Shown here: in pieces, positions 1 to 6,768 of the stretch | Position numbering within the stretch: position 1 is the first letter of the stretch | Layout of the letters: each line of letters starts with the position of its first letter | Origin: DAOVGU01 sp030637775 [NCBI: bacterium] | Lineage (GTDB): Bacteria > Ratteibacteria > UBA8468 | DNA: 9,046 bases | Assembly (NCBI GenBank): GCA_030637775.1 | Contig: DAOWFY010000036.1 | Coordinates: forward strand, 1-9,046 | Reading direction: 5' to 3' | Translations under genes and position numbers: made by a program | The notes under the pieces: model-generated | What the model saw: only the letters and a program-made list of their open reading frames with translations | What the model was told of the DNA's origin: nothing | Databases searched by the model: none

Positions 1-1
1 G

Positions 2-40
2 ATTGAAGAAGAAATCAGGGCAAAAGTGGGAGTTTCTTAA
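2..40 (+). CDS. recA: C-terminal tail of RecA recombinase (partial, 5' end outside window)
   Basis: The first frame reads IEEEIRAKVGVS followed by a TAA stop at 38-40. An acidic helix of the form 'EIEEKIRxKLG' close to the stop is what the C-termini of many bacterial RecA proteins look like. RecA forms the filament on single-stranded DNA that drives homologous recombination and LexA cleavage. The next genes but one are recX, encoding the RecA modulator, and alaS; the order recA-recX-alaS is common in bacteria, and this supports the call. Only 12 residues are visible, so the identification rests on the tail motif plus context. Another protein ending in a charged helix cannot be excluded. Confidence 0.62.
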   Translation: MEEEIRAKVGVS

Positions 41-80
41 AGACCAATGGTCAGTTGCTCCGCAACTACCATTGTCTTTA
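38..80 (+). other. Long bulged hairpin between recA tail and htrA
   Basis: Bases 38-58 pair with 62-80 to form a 19-bp stem with two single-base bulges (C45 and C52) and a 3-base loop at 59-61. It begins at the stop codon of the upstream gene. No clean T-run follows the stem; only GTCTTTA lies in its 3' arm. It may be a weak terminator, an attenuator or an mRNA processing/stability element separating recA from the downstream cluster. The pairing was read directly from the sequence; the role is inferred. Confidence 0.6.
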
Positions 81-83
81 ATG

Positions 84-102
84 TTCTCCCCTTTGAGGAG
101 AA
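84..102 (+). promoter_or_regulatory. Hairpin pairing with the htrA ribosome binding site
   Basis: TTCTCC at 84-89 pairs perfectly with GGAGAA at 97-102 across a 7-base loop. The 3' arm overlaps the Shine-Dalgarno GAGGAG at 95-100, which sits 6 bases before the ATG at 107. Melting this short helix would expose the ribosome binding site, the arrangement seen in RNA thermometers of heat-shock genes. A 6-bp helix is modest and could be chance, so the regulatory role is a hypothesis. Confidence 0.4.
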
Positions 103-106
103 AGAG

Positions 107-1591
107 ATGAAGAAATCTATTCTTATAGGAGTTTTTATCGCGGCATTGATTGCTGGCTTTAACCTCTCCGCAAAATATAGATTAGAGAGAATGAACCCGA
201 TAATAGGGTCTCAGGGTCTATCTGCCAGAGAGGAAGATTTAGAGGTGGGTAAAGGTGTTCTCTCTCTGCAGGAATCCTTTGTAAATGTGGCCAAAACAGT
301 AAAACCGGCGGTTGTTCAAATTACTACCGAAAAAGTGGTAACCCTTCGTTATTGGGACCCCTTTGGTGATTTTGAGGAGTTCTTCGGTCCATTTGAGGAC
401 TTTTTTGGTCGGCAGAGACCAAGAAAAAAGAGAGAATTTAAGCAGAAACAAAGGGGACTTGGTTCTGGCTTTATTATTGATCCGGCAGGATATATCCTCA
501 CCAATAGTCATGTGATTAAGGGCGTGGATAAGATAATGGTGAAATTATTGGATAAGAAAAAGAAGTTGGAGGCGAAGGTTATTGGCACCGACAGCAAAAC
601 CGATCTGGCGCTTCTTAAGGTCAAAGGAATAAAAGCATTCCCCACAGTAAAATTAGGTGATTCGGATAATATTCGTGTGGGAGAATGGGTGATTGCTATT
701 GGCAATCCCTTTGGATTAGAGGAGACCGTCACCGTGGGAGTAATCAGCGCCAAAGGCAGAAAGGGTTTTGGCATCAGTCAATACGAGGATTTTATTCAGA
801 CCGATGCCTCCATCAATCCCGGAAATTCCGGTGGTCCACTGGTGAATATCAAAGGAGAAGTAATTGGAATCAATACCTTTATTGTTGCTCCTTCCATTGC
901 CTCCGGCATCGGTTTTGCCATTCCGATTGATATGGCCAAAGGGGTCTTTAGTCAATTAAAGGAAAAAGGGAAGGTCATTCGGGGTTGGTTAGGGATTATC
1001 ATCCAACCATTAAGCGAGGAATTGGCAAAATCATTTGGGTTGGAAAAAACCGAAGGCGTGCTTATTGGTGATGTGATGGAGGATGGTCCGGCAGAGAAGG
1101 GTGGGTTGAAAAGGGGAGATGTGATCATTCAATTTGGCAAAAGAGCGATTAAGGAGCCTTCCGAACTTCAGCGTATTGTTGCCAATACCCCTCCCGGCAA
1201 GGTAGTTGAGGTGAAAATAATTAGAGAAAAAAAAAAGAGAGTTCTGCAAATAAAGATTGGAGAGATGCCTACCGAGGAAGAGCTTGTTGCTGAAGAAAAA
1301 GAATCCTGGCGTGGCCTAAGCGTAGAAGCAATTAGCGGAGATTTGGCCGAAAGATTTAACCTGAGAACAAAAAAAGGAGTTATTGTCAGCAACGTGGAGC
1401 CAGGCAGTCCGGCCGCAGAGAGCGGAATAGTAAGAGGAATGATTATCAGACAGATTAATCGAGAAGAGGTAAAAAGTCTGAATGACTATTACCGGATTAT
1501 TAAAAAGATAAAGAAGAAGCGAGATGTAGTATTGCTTGTTCAGGAAGGTCGATATAGTCGTTTCCTTGTCTTGAAAAGTGAAGCAGGATGA
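107..1591 (+). CDS. htrA: HtrA/DegP-type periplasmic serine protease with two PDZ domains
   Basis: This 494-aa protein should be an envelope quality-control protease or chaperone that degrades misfolded exported proteins. The N-terminus (MKK, then a hydrophobic stretch at about 4-20) is a Sec signal or membrane anchor. An F-rich acidic segment at about 82-100, then a basic stretch at about 101-115, resembles the LA loop of DegP. The trypsin-like domain spans about 112-285 with the triad His135 (TNSHV), Asp166 (TDLALL) and Ser241 (GNSGGP). PDZ1 lies at about 291-385 and PDZ2 at about 405-490. The length is close to E. coli DegP. The start at 107 is chosen because GAGGAG lies 6 bases upstream and the signal sequence begins there; an in-frame ATG at 47 lies inside a hairpin and adds a non-signal-like extension. 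The 3' end overlaps recX by 14 bases. All catalytic residues are present. Confidence 0.95.
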   Translation: MKKSILIGVFIAALIAGFNLSAKYRLERMNPIIGSQGLSAREEDLEVGKGVLSLQESFVNVAKTVKPAVVQITTEKVVTLRYWDPFGDFEEFFGPFEDFFGRQRPRKKREFKQKQRGLGSGFIIDPAGYILTNSHVIKGVDKIMVKLLDKKKKLEAKVIGTDSKTDLALLKVKGIKAFPTVKLGDSDNIRVGEWVIAIGNPFGLEETVTVGVISAKGRKGFGISQYEDFIQTDASINPGNSGGPLVNIKGEVIGINTFIVAPSIASGIGFAIPIDMAKGVFSQLKEKGKVIRGWLGIIIQPLSEELAKSFGLEKTEGVLIGDVMEDGPAEKGGLKRGDVIIQFGKRAIKEPSELQRIVANTPPGKVVEVKIIREKKKRVLQIKIGEMPTEEELVAEEKESWRGLSVEAISGDLAERFNLRTKKGVIVSNVEPGSPAAESGIVRGMIIRQINREEVKSLNDYYRIIKKIKKKRDVVLLVQEGRYSRFLVLKSEAG

Positions 1592-2063
1592 GATAGAGAA
1601 GGCAAAGAGATATGCCCTTCGTTTATTGGGAGGCCGTCCCTATACTAAAAAAGAGCTTAAAGATAAACTTTTCAAGAGAGGTTATAGAAAGAGAATTGTA
1701 GATGAGATAGAAGGGGATTTAAAGAGATTAAATCTCATCAATGATGAGCAATTTGCTCTCTCCTATATCGAAACAAGACTCTCCAGAAAACCAAAAGGTC
1801 GCCGGCTGTTGACTCAAGAACTCCAGAGGAAAGGCATTAATCCGGAAATTATTAAAAAATCTCTTGATAAGTTACTCCCGAAGAAAAAGGAATTTTTTTT
1901 AGCCCGGAGATTAGCCGGGAAAAAAATAGAAAAATGCCAATCTTTAAATAAAGTACCAACAAAGCAGAGGCTTTATTTTTATTTGCGGGGTAGGGGTTTT
2001 GAAGAAGAGATTATTGAAGAAGTGATAGAAAAAATTGGGACCACAGATTATGATGACGAGTAA
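1578..2063 (+). CDS. recX: RecX family regulator of RecA
   Basis: This 161-aa protein has the RecX layout of tandem three-helix repeats. The first repeat reads AKRYALRLLGGRPYTKKEL with the following KLFKRGY, and the second has LINDEQFALSYIETR leading to KGRRLLTQELQRKGI. A third region near the end (KQRLYFYLRGRGFEEEII) fits the C-terminal repeat. RecX binds within the RecA filament groove and limits its activity. The frame is closed by TGA at 1572-1574, so the GTG at 1578 is the earliest start; it lies inside the htrA 3' end and has no strong ribosome binding site, which points to translational coupling. It overlaps alaS at its own 3' end. The nearby RecA-like tail supports the assignment. Confidence 0.85.
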   Translation: MKQDEIEKAKRYALRLLGGRPYTKKELKDKLFKRGYRKRIVDEIEGDLKRLNLINDEQFALSYIETRLSRKPKGRRLLTQELQRKGINPEIIKKSLDKLLPKKKEFFLARRLAGKKIEKCQSLNKVPTKQRLYFYLRGRGFEEEIIEEVIEKIGTTDYDDE

Positions 2064-4713
2064 CGAAATCAGAAAGATATTTTTGGATTTTTTTAAGGAA
2101 AAAAATCATCGGATTGTTCCTGGTTATGCTCTTGTCCCCGATGATCCTACACTTCTCTTTACCTCTGCCGGTATGGTTCAATTTAAGTCCCTTTGGGTGG
2201 AGAAGAAACCGCTCCCTTTTTCCCGGGCAGTGACTGTCCAAAAATGCTTGCGTGCAGGGGGGAAAGACAGTGATCTGGAGAATGTTGGTAAGAGTGTAAA
2301 ACATCATTCCTTCCTTGAGATGTTAGGAAATTTTTCTTTTGGTGATTATTTTAAAAAGGAGGCAATTTCCTGGGCCTGGGAATTCCTCATCAAGATCTTG
2401 AAACTTCCCAAAGAAAATCTCTGGGTCTCGGTATATGAAAAGGATAGAGAAAGTTTTCAAATTTGGCAAAAGATTATAGAGGTAAGAAAAATTGTTTTTT
2501 TGGGAAAGGAAGATAACTTTTGGGGCCCAGCCGGAGACAGTGGTCCCTGCGGTCCCTGTTCAGAAATCTATTTTGATTTTGGTGAGGAATTTGGTTGTGG
2601 AAAAAAGAGTTGCCAGCCCGGCTGCAGTTGCCGTCGGTTTTTGGAATTCTGGAATTTGGTCTTTCCCCAGTTTGACCAGAGAGGAGGAAAGCTTTTACCC
2701 TTGGGCCGGCCAGGTGTAGATACGGGGATGGGATTGGAGCGAATTGCCTCTATCTGTCAGGGAAAAACAAATGATTACGAAACAGACCTCTTCACTCCAA
2801 TTATTGAGGAAATCAAGACCTTAGCTAATATAGAATATGGAAAGCAAAAAACAAAAGATGCAGCCGTTCAAATTATTGCCGATCACATCAGGGCGGTTGT
2901 TTTTGCGATTTCCGAGGAAATTTATCCGGAAAATATAGGTCGGGGTTACGTAATAAGAAGAGTTATCAGAAGGGCAGCAAGGGCAGGCAGGACCTTGGGA
3001 ATCAAAGTTCCTTTTCTCTATCGGTTAGTGCCGGTTGTCGCGGGAATAATGCAAGAGCCCTATCCTTACCTTTCTAAAAAGAGCAAAGAAATTAGCCGGA
3101 TCATTAAAAAGGAGGAAGAGAGATTTGCCGAACTTCTTGATTCCGGGAAAGACCTGTTTATGCAGGCAGTCTCTTCTTTGAAAGGAAGCAAGGTATTGAG
3201 CGGGGAGGTTCTCTTTAGACTTTATGACACTTATGGTTTACCCCTTGATCTGGCCGAGGAGATGGCAAAAGAAAGAGGATTGATTATCGATCGGGACGGT
3301 TTTGCTAAACTTATCGAAAAGCAGCGGGAAAGGGGAAGAAAAGTTTCGAAATTTGTAAGTTCAGAAGTAATACCAGAGGAAAGCAAGGACATTACTGGGA
3401 AGGATTTAAAAAGAACGGTTTTTGTCGGTTATGACAAGGAGAGTATCAAAACAAAAATTTTAGGGGTTTTTCAAGTTACACCCCCACCTATCTCCTCCCC
3501 CCTTGAGGGGGAGGATGGAGGTGAGGGGGAAATCGTTTTGCAAGAAACACCTTTCTATCCGGAGAAGGGGGGTCAGGTTGGGGATAAAGGATTAATTAAA
3601 AATGGGAAGATAGAGTTTGAGGTGATTGATACCCAGAAGAGCGAGGATGATCTCATCCTTCATTTAGGGAGATTTAAAAAGAAATCACCGGAAATAAAGG
3701 GGAACGAGGTTATTGCCGCGGTTGATAGAAATTTTAGAAAGGCGGTCTCGGCCAACCATACCGCCACTCACCTCCTGCATTGGGCTTTAAGAGAAGTCTT
3801 AGGTAAAGAAGTAAGGCAGGCAGGTTCATTTGTGGGAGAGAAATACCTGAGGTTTGACTTCACCTATTCTCCGGAAGTTGCTTCCCAAGAATTAAGAAAA
3901 GTGGAAGCACTTGTCAATGAGAAGGTCAGGGAAAATTCTCCCCTTTCTTTTACGCAGATGAGTTTAGAGGAGGCAAAGGAAAGAGGAGCGCTTGCCCTTT
4001 TTGGTGAGAAGTATGAGAAAAAGGTAAGGGTTGTCTCTATCGGAGATTATAGTAAGGAGGTCTGCGGAGGAACCCATCTTGCTCAAACCGGGGAGATTGG
4101 TTTATTTCTTATTAAATCTCTTTCTTCAATAGGAAAGGAAATAAGACGCATCGAGGCTCTTAGCCGAGAGGCTGCCTATGAGCAGGTAAAAAATGTAAGA
4201 GCGATAGTTGAAAGATTAACTTTGCGCCTAAAAACCCCTGTTGATTTGATTCCTCCAAGAATTGAACAGTTATTTAAGGAGGGGAAAGAGGAAAGAAAAA
4301 AAAGAGAAGTATTGATGAATCGACTCCTTAATTTAGAGGCAAAAGAACTATTGGGTAAGATTAAAATTATAAAAGGGATAAAATTAATTTCCGAGGTGGT
4401 AGATGGATTTGAGCAAAATAGCTTGAGAATTCTGGCTGAGACTCTCCGGGAAAGGATAGGTTCTGGCATCATCCTTCTATCTACCAAGATTAAGGATAAA
4501 TCCTTCTTAGTGACAACAATAACAGATGACCTTACTAAAAGAGGTTTTTCTGCCGATTTCATCATTAAGGAAGTTACCGCTCTTCTTAGAGGAGGGGGTG
4601 GCGGAAGAAAAAATTTTGCTCATGGAAGTGGAAAGGATTTATCCCGACTTAAAGAAGCATTGAAAAAGGTGGAAGAAATTATTGAGAGAAATGAAGAAAG
4701 AAGAGCGAGATGA
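2050..4713 (+). CDS. alaS: Alanyl-tRNA synthetase
   Basis: This 887-aa cytoplasmic class II synthetase charges tRNA-Ala and hydrolyses mischarged Ser/Gly-tRNA-Ala. The N-terminus (SNEIRKIFLDFF) is typical of AlaRS. The aminoacylation domain shows HHSFLEMLGNFSFGDYF (motif 2 region), a Cys-rich GCGKKSCQPGCSC segment and GMGLERI, followed by RGYVIRRVIRRAAR. The editing domain has HTATH (His570, His574) and CGGTH (Cys672 to His676), the zinc-type site. The C-Ala domain ends with the glycine-rich GGGGGRKNFAHGSGKD. The ATGs at 2050 and 2053 are both possible, and a TTG at 2035 is also open; 2050 is used because GGGA lies 9 bases upstream. It overlaps recX by 14 bases and the sigma gene by 23. Residues about 477-494 are encoded by a palindromic insert, described separately. 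Length is normal to slightly long. Confidence 0.97.
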   Translation: MMTSNEIRKIFLDFFKEKNHRIVPGYALVPDDPTLLFTSAGMVQFKSLWVEKKPLPFSRAVTVQKCLRAGGKDSDLENVGKSVKHHSFLEMLGNFSFGDYFKKEAISWAWEFLIKILKLPKENLWVSVYEKDRESFQIWQKIIEVRKIVFLGKEDNFWGPAGDSGPCGPCSEIYFDFGEEFGCGKKSCQPGCSCRRFLEFWNLVFPQFDQRGGKLLPLGRPGVDTGMGLERIASICQGKTNDYETDLFTPIIEEIKTLANIEYGKQKTKDAAVQIIADHIRAVVFAISEEIYPENIGRGYVIRRVIRRAARAGRTLGIKVPFLYRLVPVVAGIMQEPYPYLSKKSKEISRIIKKEEERFAELLDSGKDLFMQAVSSLKGSKVLSGEVLFRLYDTYGLPLDLAEEMAKERGLIIDRDGFAKLIEKQRERGRKVSKFVSSEVIPEESKDITGKDLKRTVFVGYDKESIKTKILGVFQVTPPPISSPLEGEDGGEGEIVLQETPFYPEKGGQVGDKGLIKNGKIEFEVIDTQKSEDDLILHLGRFKKKSPEIKGNEVIAAVDRNFRKAVSANHTATHLLHWALREVLGKEVRQAGSFVGEKYLRFDFTYSPEVASQELRKVEALVNEKVRENSPLSFTQMSLEEAKERGALALFGEKYEKKVRVVSIGDYSKEVCGGTHLAQTGEIGLFLIKSLSSIGKEIRRIEALSREAAYEQVKNVRAIVERLTLRLKTPVDLIPPRIEQLFKEGKEERKKREVLMNRLLNLEAKELLGKIKIIKGIKLISEVVDGFEQNSLRILAETLRERIGSGIILLSTKIKDKSFLVTTITDDLTKRGFSADFIIKEVTALLRGGGGGRKNFAHGSGKDLSRLKEALKKVEEIIERNEERRAR
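3479..3529 (+). repeat. GC-rich palindromic repeat inserted in frame within alaS
   Basis: The arms TCCTCCCCC (3493-3501) and GGGGGAGGA (3507-3515) pair perfectly around a 5-base loop. A 3x3 internal mismatch and then ACCT/AGGT and C-runs against G-runs extend the stem outward to about 3481 and 3528. The local base composition is strikingly GC-rich compared with flanking codons. Arrays with the core CTCCCCCTTGAGGGGGAG are widespread dispersed repeats in bacterial genomes, recalled from general knowledge. Here the element stays in frame and encodes a low-complexity Pro/Ser then Gly/Glu loop just before the conserved TPFYPEKGGQ segment of AlaRS. Confidence 0.75.
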
Positions 4714-5410
4714 ATTGGTAAGAAGAAATATCTACTTGGCTACATCCTGTGCAAGACGGTATAGTGTTTATTCTCATCTCCCTTTTGCCGACCTTGTTGG
4801 AGAAGGATGCGTAGGGCTACTCTACGCCATTAATAAGTTTAAGCCCAATTATCGGAAGAAAAATGGGAGAAAGGTCAAATTTTCTACTTATGCCTATTGG
4901 TGGGTCCGACGCTTTATTCTCAGGGCAATAGAAAGGGAAAAGGTAGTAACCGTACCTGCCCATATCAGTCGGATGGCTTCCCGATGGAAAAAAGAGGCGC
5001 AATTACTTACCGAGGAATTCGGCAGAATGCCCGAGGATGAAGAAATAGCAAAAACGGTGAAGATTAATTCTAAAAAGATCAAGAATGTTAAAAAGAGCCT
5101 TGCTCTAAAAGAGATATCTCTTGACCTTCCGCTAGGTGAAAAAAGGTTACTTGATCTCATTGGAGATTCAACTGAAAGGGGTTTTGCTACCTTTAGGAAT
5201 AAGGAACTGTTGAGAAGGTTATTTCGATCCCTGGATAAAAAGGAGCAGGAAATTTTAAGGCTCTATTTTGGCCTTGATGGTCAAATTCCCTTAACCTTAG
5301 CAAAAATAGGAGAAAAATTGCGTCTTAGCAAGCAAAGGGTTCATCAGATTACGAAAGGTGCCATTGGAAAATTAAGGAGCAACTTAAATGAAGAAGACAG
5401 GCCCCGTTAG
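4691..5410 (+). CDS. Short sigma-70 family sigma factor (group 2/3-like)
   Basis: This 239-aa protein carries sigma regions 2, 3 and 4 but lacks 1.1 and 1.2. Region 2 spans about 10-80, with PFADLVGEGCVGLLYAINKF (core binding, 2.1-2.2) and KFSTYAYWWVRRFILRAI (regions 2.3-2.4, -10 melting and recognition). About six extra residues rich in Lys/Arg/Asn sit between them (51-62) compared with RpoD. Region 3 covers about 85-140, and region 4 about 173-235 with the helix-turn-helix TLAKIGEKLRLSKQRVHQI. The full set of regions excludes an ECF factor, which would lack region 3; small size excludes a normal RpoD. It resembles RpoS/SigB/RpoH-like alternative factors, but the regulon cannot be told. The ATG at 4691 lies within alaS; the in-frame TTG at 4682, 9 bases after AGGTGG, is an alternative start. 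It overlaps apt by 23 bases. Confidence 0.88.
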   Translation: MKKEERDELVRRNIYLATSCARRYSVYSHLPFADLVGEGCVGLLYAINKFKPNYRKKNGRKVKFSTYAYWWVRRFILRAIEREKVVTVPAHISRMASRWKKEAQLLTEEFGRMPEDEEIAKTVKINSKKIKNVKKSLALKEISLDLPLGEKRLLDLIGDSTERGFATFRNKELLRRLFRSLDKKEQEILRLYFGLDGQIPLTLAKIGEKLRLSKQRVHQITKGAIGKLRSNLNEEDRPR

Positions 5411-5933
5411 AGATTTATCCCTAAACGTGGTAAAAAGTCTTATCCGGGCTATCCCTGACTTTCCCAAAAAAGGGATTCTCTTCCGGGATATTACCCTCCT
5501 TCTTCAGGATCGGGAAGGGTTTCAGAGGGCGATTAAACTTCTTCAAAAGGAATGTCCCAAGGATACAGAGAGCATTGCTGCCGTGGAGTCGAGGGGGTTC
5601 ATCCTTGGCGGCGCTTTAGCTGCAAACTTAAAGGTTGGTTTTGTCCCCATCCGCAAAAAGGGAAAACTTCCATATCGGACAGCGAAGATTACCTATCAAT
5701 TGGAGTACGGAACGGAAACGATAGAAATTCATACCGATAGCATTTGCCCGGGAGGAAGAGTGGTACTGGTTGATGACCTCCTGGCTACGGGAGGAACTGC
5801 TACTGCCTCAGCCAAACTGATTGAAAATTTAGGTGGCAAGATAATCAAGATTCTCTTTCTTATTGAATTAACCGGTCTGAAGGGAAGGGAAAAATTAAAA
5901 AAATATAATCTTTTTTCTCTGATAAAATATTAG
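5388..5933 (+). CDS. apt: Adenine phosphoribosyltransferase
   Basis: This 181-aa cytoplasmic enzyme converts adenine and PRPP to AMP and pyrophosphate in purine salvage. The N-terminal IPDFPKKGILFRDIT (22-36) is an Apt signature. AVESRGFILGGALA (65-78) follows, and the PRPP-binding loop VVLVDDLLATGGTA lies at 125-138 with the two acidic residues intact. The C-terminal segment with LKGREKL matches the family. Length is usual for Apt. The ATG at 5388 is supported by AAGGAG at 5374-5379 with 8 bases of spacing. The gene starts inside the end of the sigma gene and the receiver gene begins 11 bases after its stop, so it is part of the same likely transcript. Confidence 0.94.
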   Translation: MKKTGPVRDLSLNVVKSLIRAIPDFPKKGILFRDITLLLQDREGFQRAIKLLQKECPKDTESIAAVESRGFILGGALAANLKVGFVPIRKKGKLPYRTAKITYQLEYGTETIEIHTDSICPGGRVVLVDDLLATGGTATASAKLIENLGGKIIKILFLIELTGLKGREKLKKYNLFSLIKY

Positions 5934-5944
5934 TTTTAATTAAA

Positions 5945-6325
5945 ATGGCAAAGCGAATCTTAGTCGTAGATGATGATCAAGACTTGGTTGAGGTTTTGAA
6001 GACCACTTTAACCAAGGCGGGTTATCGAGTTCTTACCGCTTACGATGGGGAAGAGGCCTTAGAAAGAATTAGAAAGGTTATTCCTGACCTCATCGTCCTT
6101 GATGTGGTGATGCCAAAGACGGATGGAATCGAGGTTCTTAAAGGTTTAACCAGGATGAAGAATCTTAACCGTCGATTAGCAACACCGGTAATTCTTCTTA
6201 CAGCTAAATCTGAAAAGAAGAATGTTCATCAAGGCTATGAATTTGGTGCTGATTGGTATCTTGCTAAACCCTTCCAGGCCCCCGACCTTCTTGCTGCGGT
6301 GAAATCCCTCCTTTCAGGGAAATAA
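5945..6325 (+). CDS. Stand-alone response regulator receiver protein (CheY/Spo0F-like)
   Basis: The 126-aa protein is a single receiver domain with no output domain. Asp9-Asp11 form the acidic Mg2+ pocket in ILVVDDD, Asp53 (LIVLDVVMP) is the phospho-acceptor, Thr86 (VILLTAKS) is the switch threonine and Lys108 (LAKPF) is the conserved lysine. All key residues are present, so it should be phosphorylated by a histidine kinase that is not encoded here. Such proteins act in phosphorelays, in motility or as protein-protein switches; being next to the sigma gene makes a link to sigma control possible, but nothing in the sequence proves it. No good ribosome binding site precedes the ATG. Its stop is only 3 bases from the end of the converging XRE gene. 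Confidence 0.93.
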   Translation: MAKRILVVDDDQDLVEVLKTTLTKAGYRVLTAYDGEEALERIRKVIPDLIVLDVVMPKTDGIEVLKGLTRMKNLNRRLATPVILLTAKSEKKNVHQGYEFGADWYLAKPFQAPDLLAAVKSLLSGK

Positions 6326-6328
6326 AAT

Positions 6329-6673
6329 TTATTTTTTGTCTTTATTTTTTAGCATTATCTTGGCAATCTTAACCATATTCTTCTTATCATCTGGACTTCC
6401 ATCCTTTATCAGATAGAAGAGTTGTTTTAAAGATTTATCCTCTTCCGTCGTCTTATATTCCCTCACCATACTGAAGAGAGCACTGATGGGAATTTCCAGA
6501 GCGCGGGCAATATTCTCCACCGTCTTGAGGGATGTTCTCTTCGTCCCCCGCTCAATATGTCCCAAGAAATTTGTGCTTATTCCTGCCTTCTGAGCTAACT
6601 CCTCCTGACTCAGTCCTAATCTCTTCCTCTCCGCTTTAACTCTTATCCCTACCAAGCGATAGATTTCTTCCAT
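6329..6673 (-). CDS. XRE-family helix-turn-helix transcriptional regulator
   Basis: The 114-aa protein has an N-terminal HTH_3/Cro-C1-type DNA-binding domain at about 8-65. GLSQEELAQKAGIS is followed by TNFLGHIERGTKRTSLKTVENIARALEIP, the helix 2-turn-helix 3 pattern with a typical recognition helix. The C-terminal part (about 70-114) is helical and charged, with SPDDKKNMVKIAKIMLK possibly a dimerisation region. The start is set by GAAGGA at 6678-6683, just before the ATG. It is transcribed toward the receiver gene and away from the LamG region. A palindrome and overlapping divergent promoters directly upstream suggest it regulates itself and the + strand transcript, as is common for this family. 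Confidence 0.9.
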   Translation of the reverse strand: MEEIYRLVGIRVKAERKRLGLSQEELAQKAGISTNFLGHIERGTKRTSLKTVENIARALEIPISALFSMVREYKTTEEDKSLKQLFYLIKDGSPDDKKNMVKIAKIMLKNKDKK

Positions 6674-6706
6674 TTTTTCCTTCTCATTCTTTTTTCTTAC
6701 ATTGTC

Positions 6707-6735
6707 TTGACATTATATGATATTCTTCTTATAAT
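6707..6735 (+). promoter_or_regulatory. Consensus sigma-70 promoter P1 (+ strand)
   Basis: TTGACA at 6707-6712 and TATAAT at 6730-6735 are separated by exactly 17 bases. Both hexamers and the spacing match the housekeeping sigma-70 consensus perfectly. The expected transcript starts near 6742 and reads toward the 58-codon frame and the LamG gene. Confidence 0.8.
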
Positions 6736-6741
6736 TGTAAT
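6712..6741 (-). promoter_or_regulatory. Candidate divergent promoter for the XRE gene (- strand)
   Basis: On the - strand TATAAT lies at 6717-6712. A poor -35 (ATTACA, 6741-6736) is 18 bases upstream. Its -10 box overlaps the -35 box of P1, so the two directions would compete for polymerase. The transcript would start near 6705 and give a leader of about 30 bases before the XRE start. Confidence 0.5.
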
Positions 6742-6756
6742 AGCCTAAAAGGCAAT

Positions 6757-6768
6757 AAGAATATTCTT
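6757..6768. promoter_or_regulatory. 12-bp perfect palindrome, candidate XRE operator
   Basis: AAGAATATTCTT equals its own reverse complement. Its right half, ATATTCTT, recurs at 6720-6727 inside the P1 spacer, 41 bases away in the same orientation. The palindrome overlaps the -35 box of P2. XRE dimers commonly bind such short inverted repeats, so repression at this site is plausible but unproven. Confidence 0.45.

Noticed and set aside
47-106. ATG at 47 as the start of htrA
   Set aside because: It lies in a hairpin arm, has no ribosome binding site and adds 20 residues before a normal signal sequence whose own ATG at 107 has a well-placed GAGGAG.
685-930. 81-codon + strand frame inside htrA
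   Set aside because: It overlaps the catalytic core of the protease in another frame and shows no coding features.
4176-4565. 129-codon open frame on the - strand inside alaS
   Set aside because: It is antisense to conserved AlaRS C-terminal sequence, has low-complexity composition and no family resemblance; it is a shadow of the real gene.
5900-5944. TATAAT at 5904-5909 as a separate promoter for the receiver gene
   Set aside because: No -35-like sequence lies 16-18 bases upstream and the region is simply AT-rich coding sequence at the end of apt.
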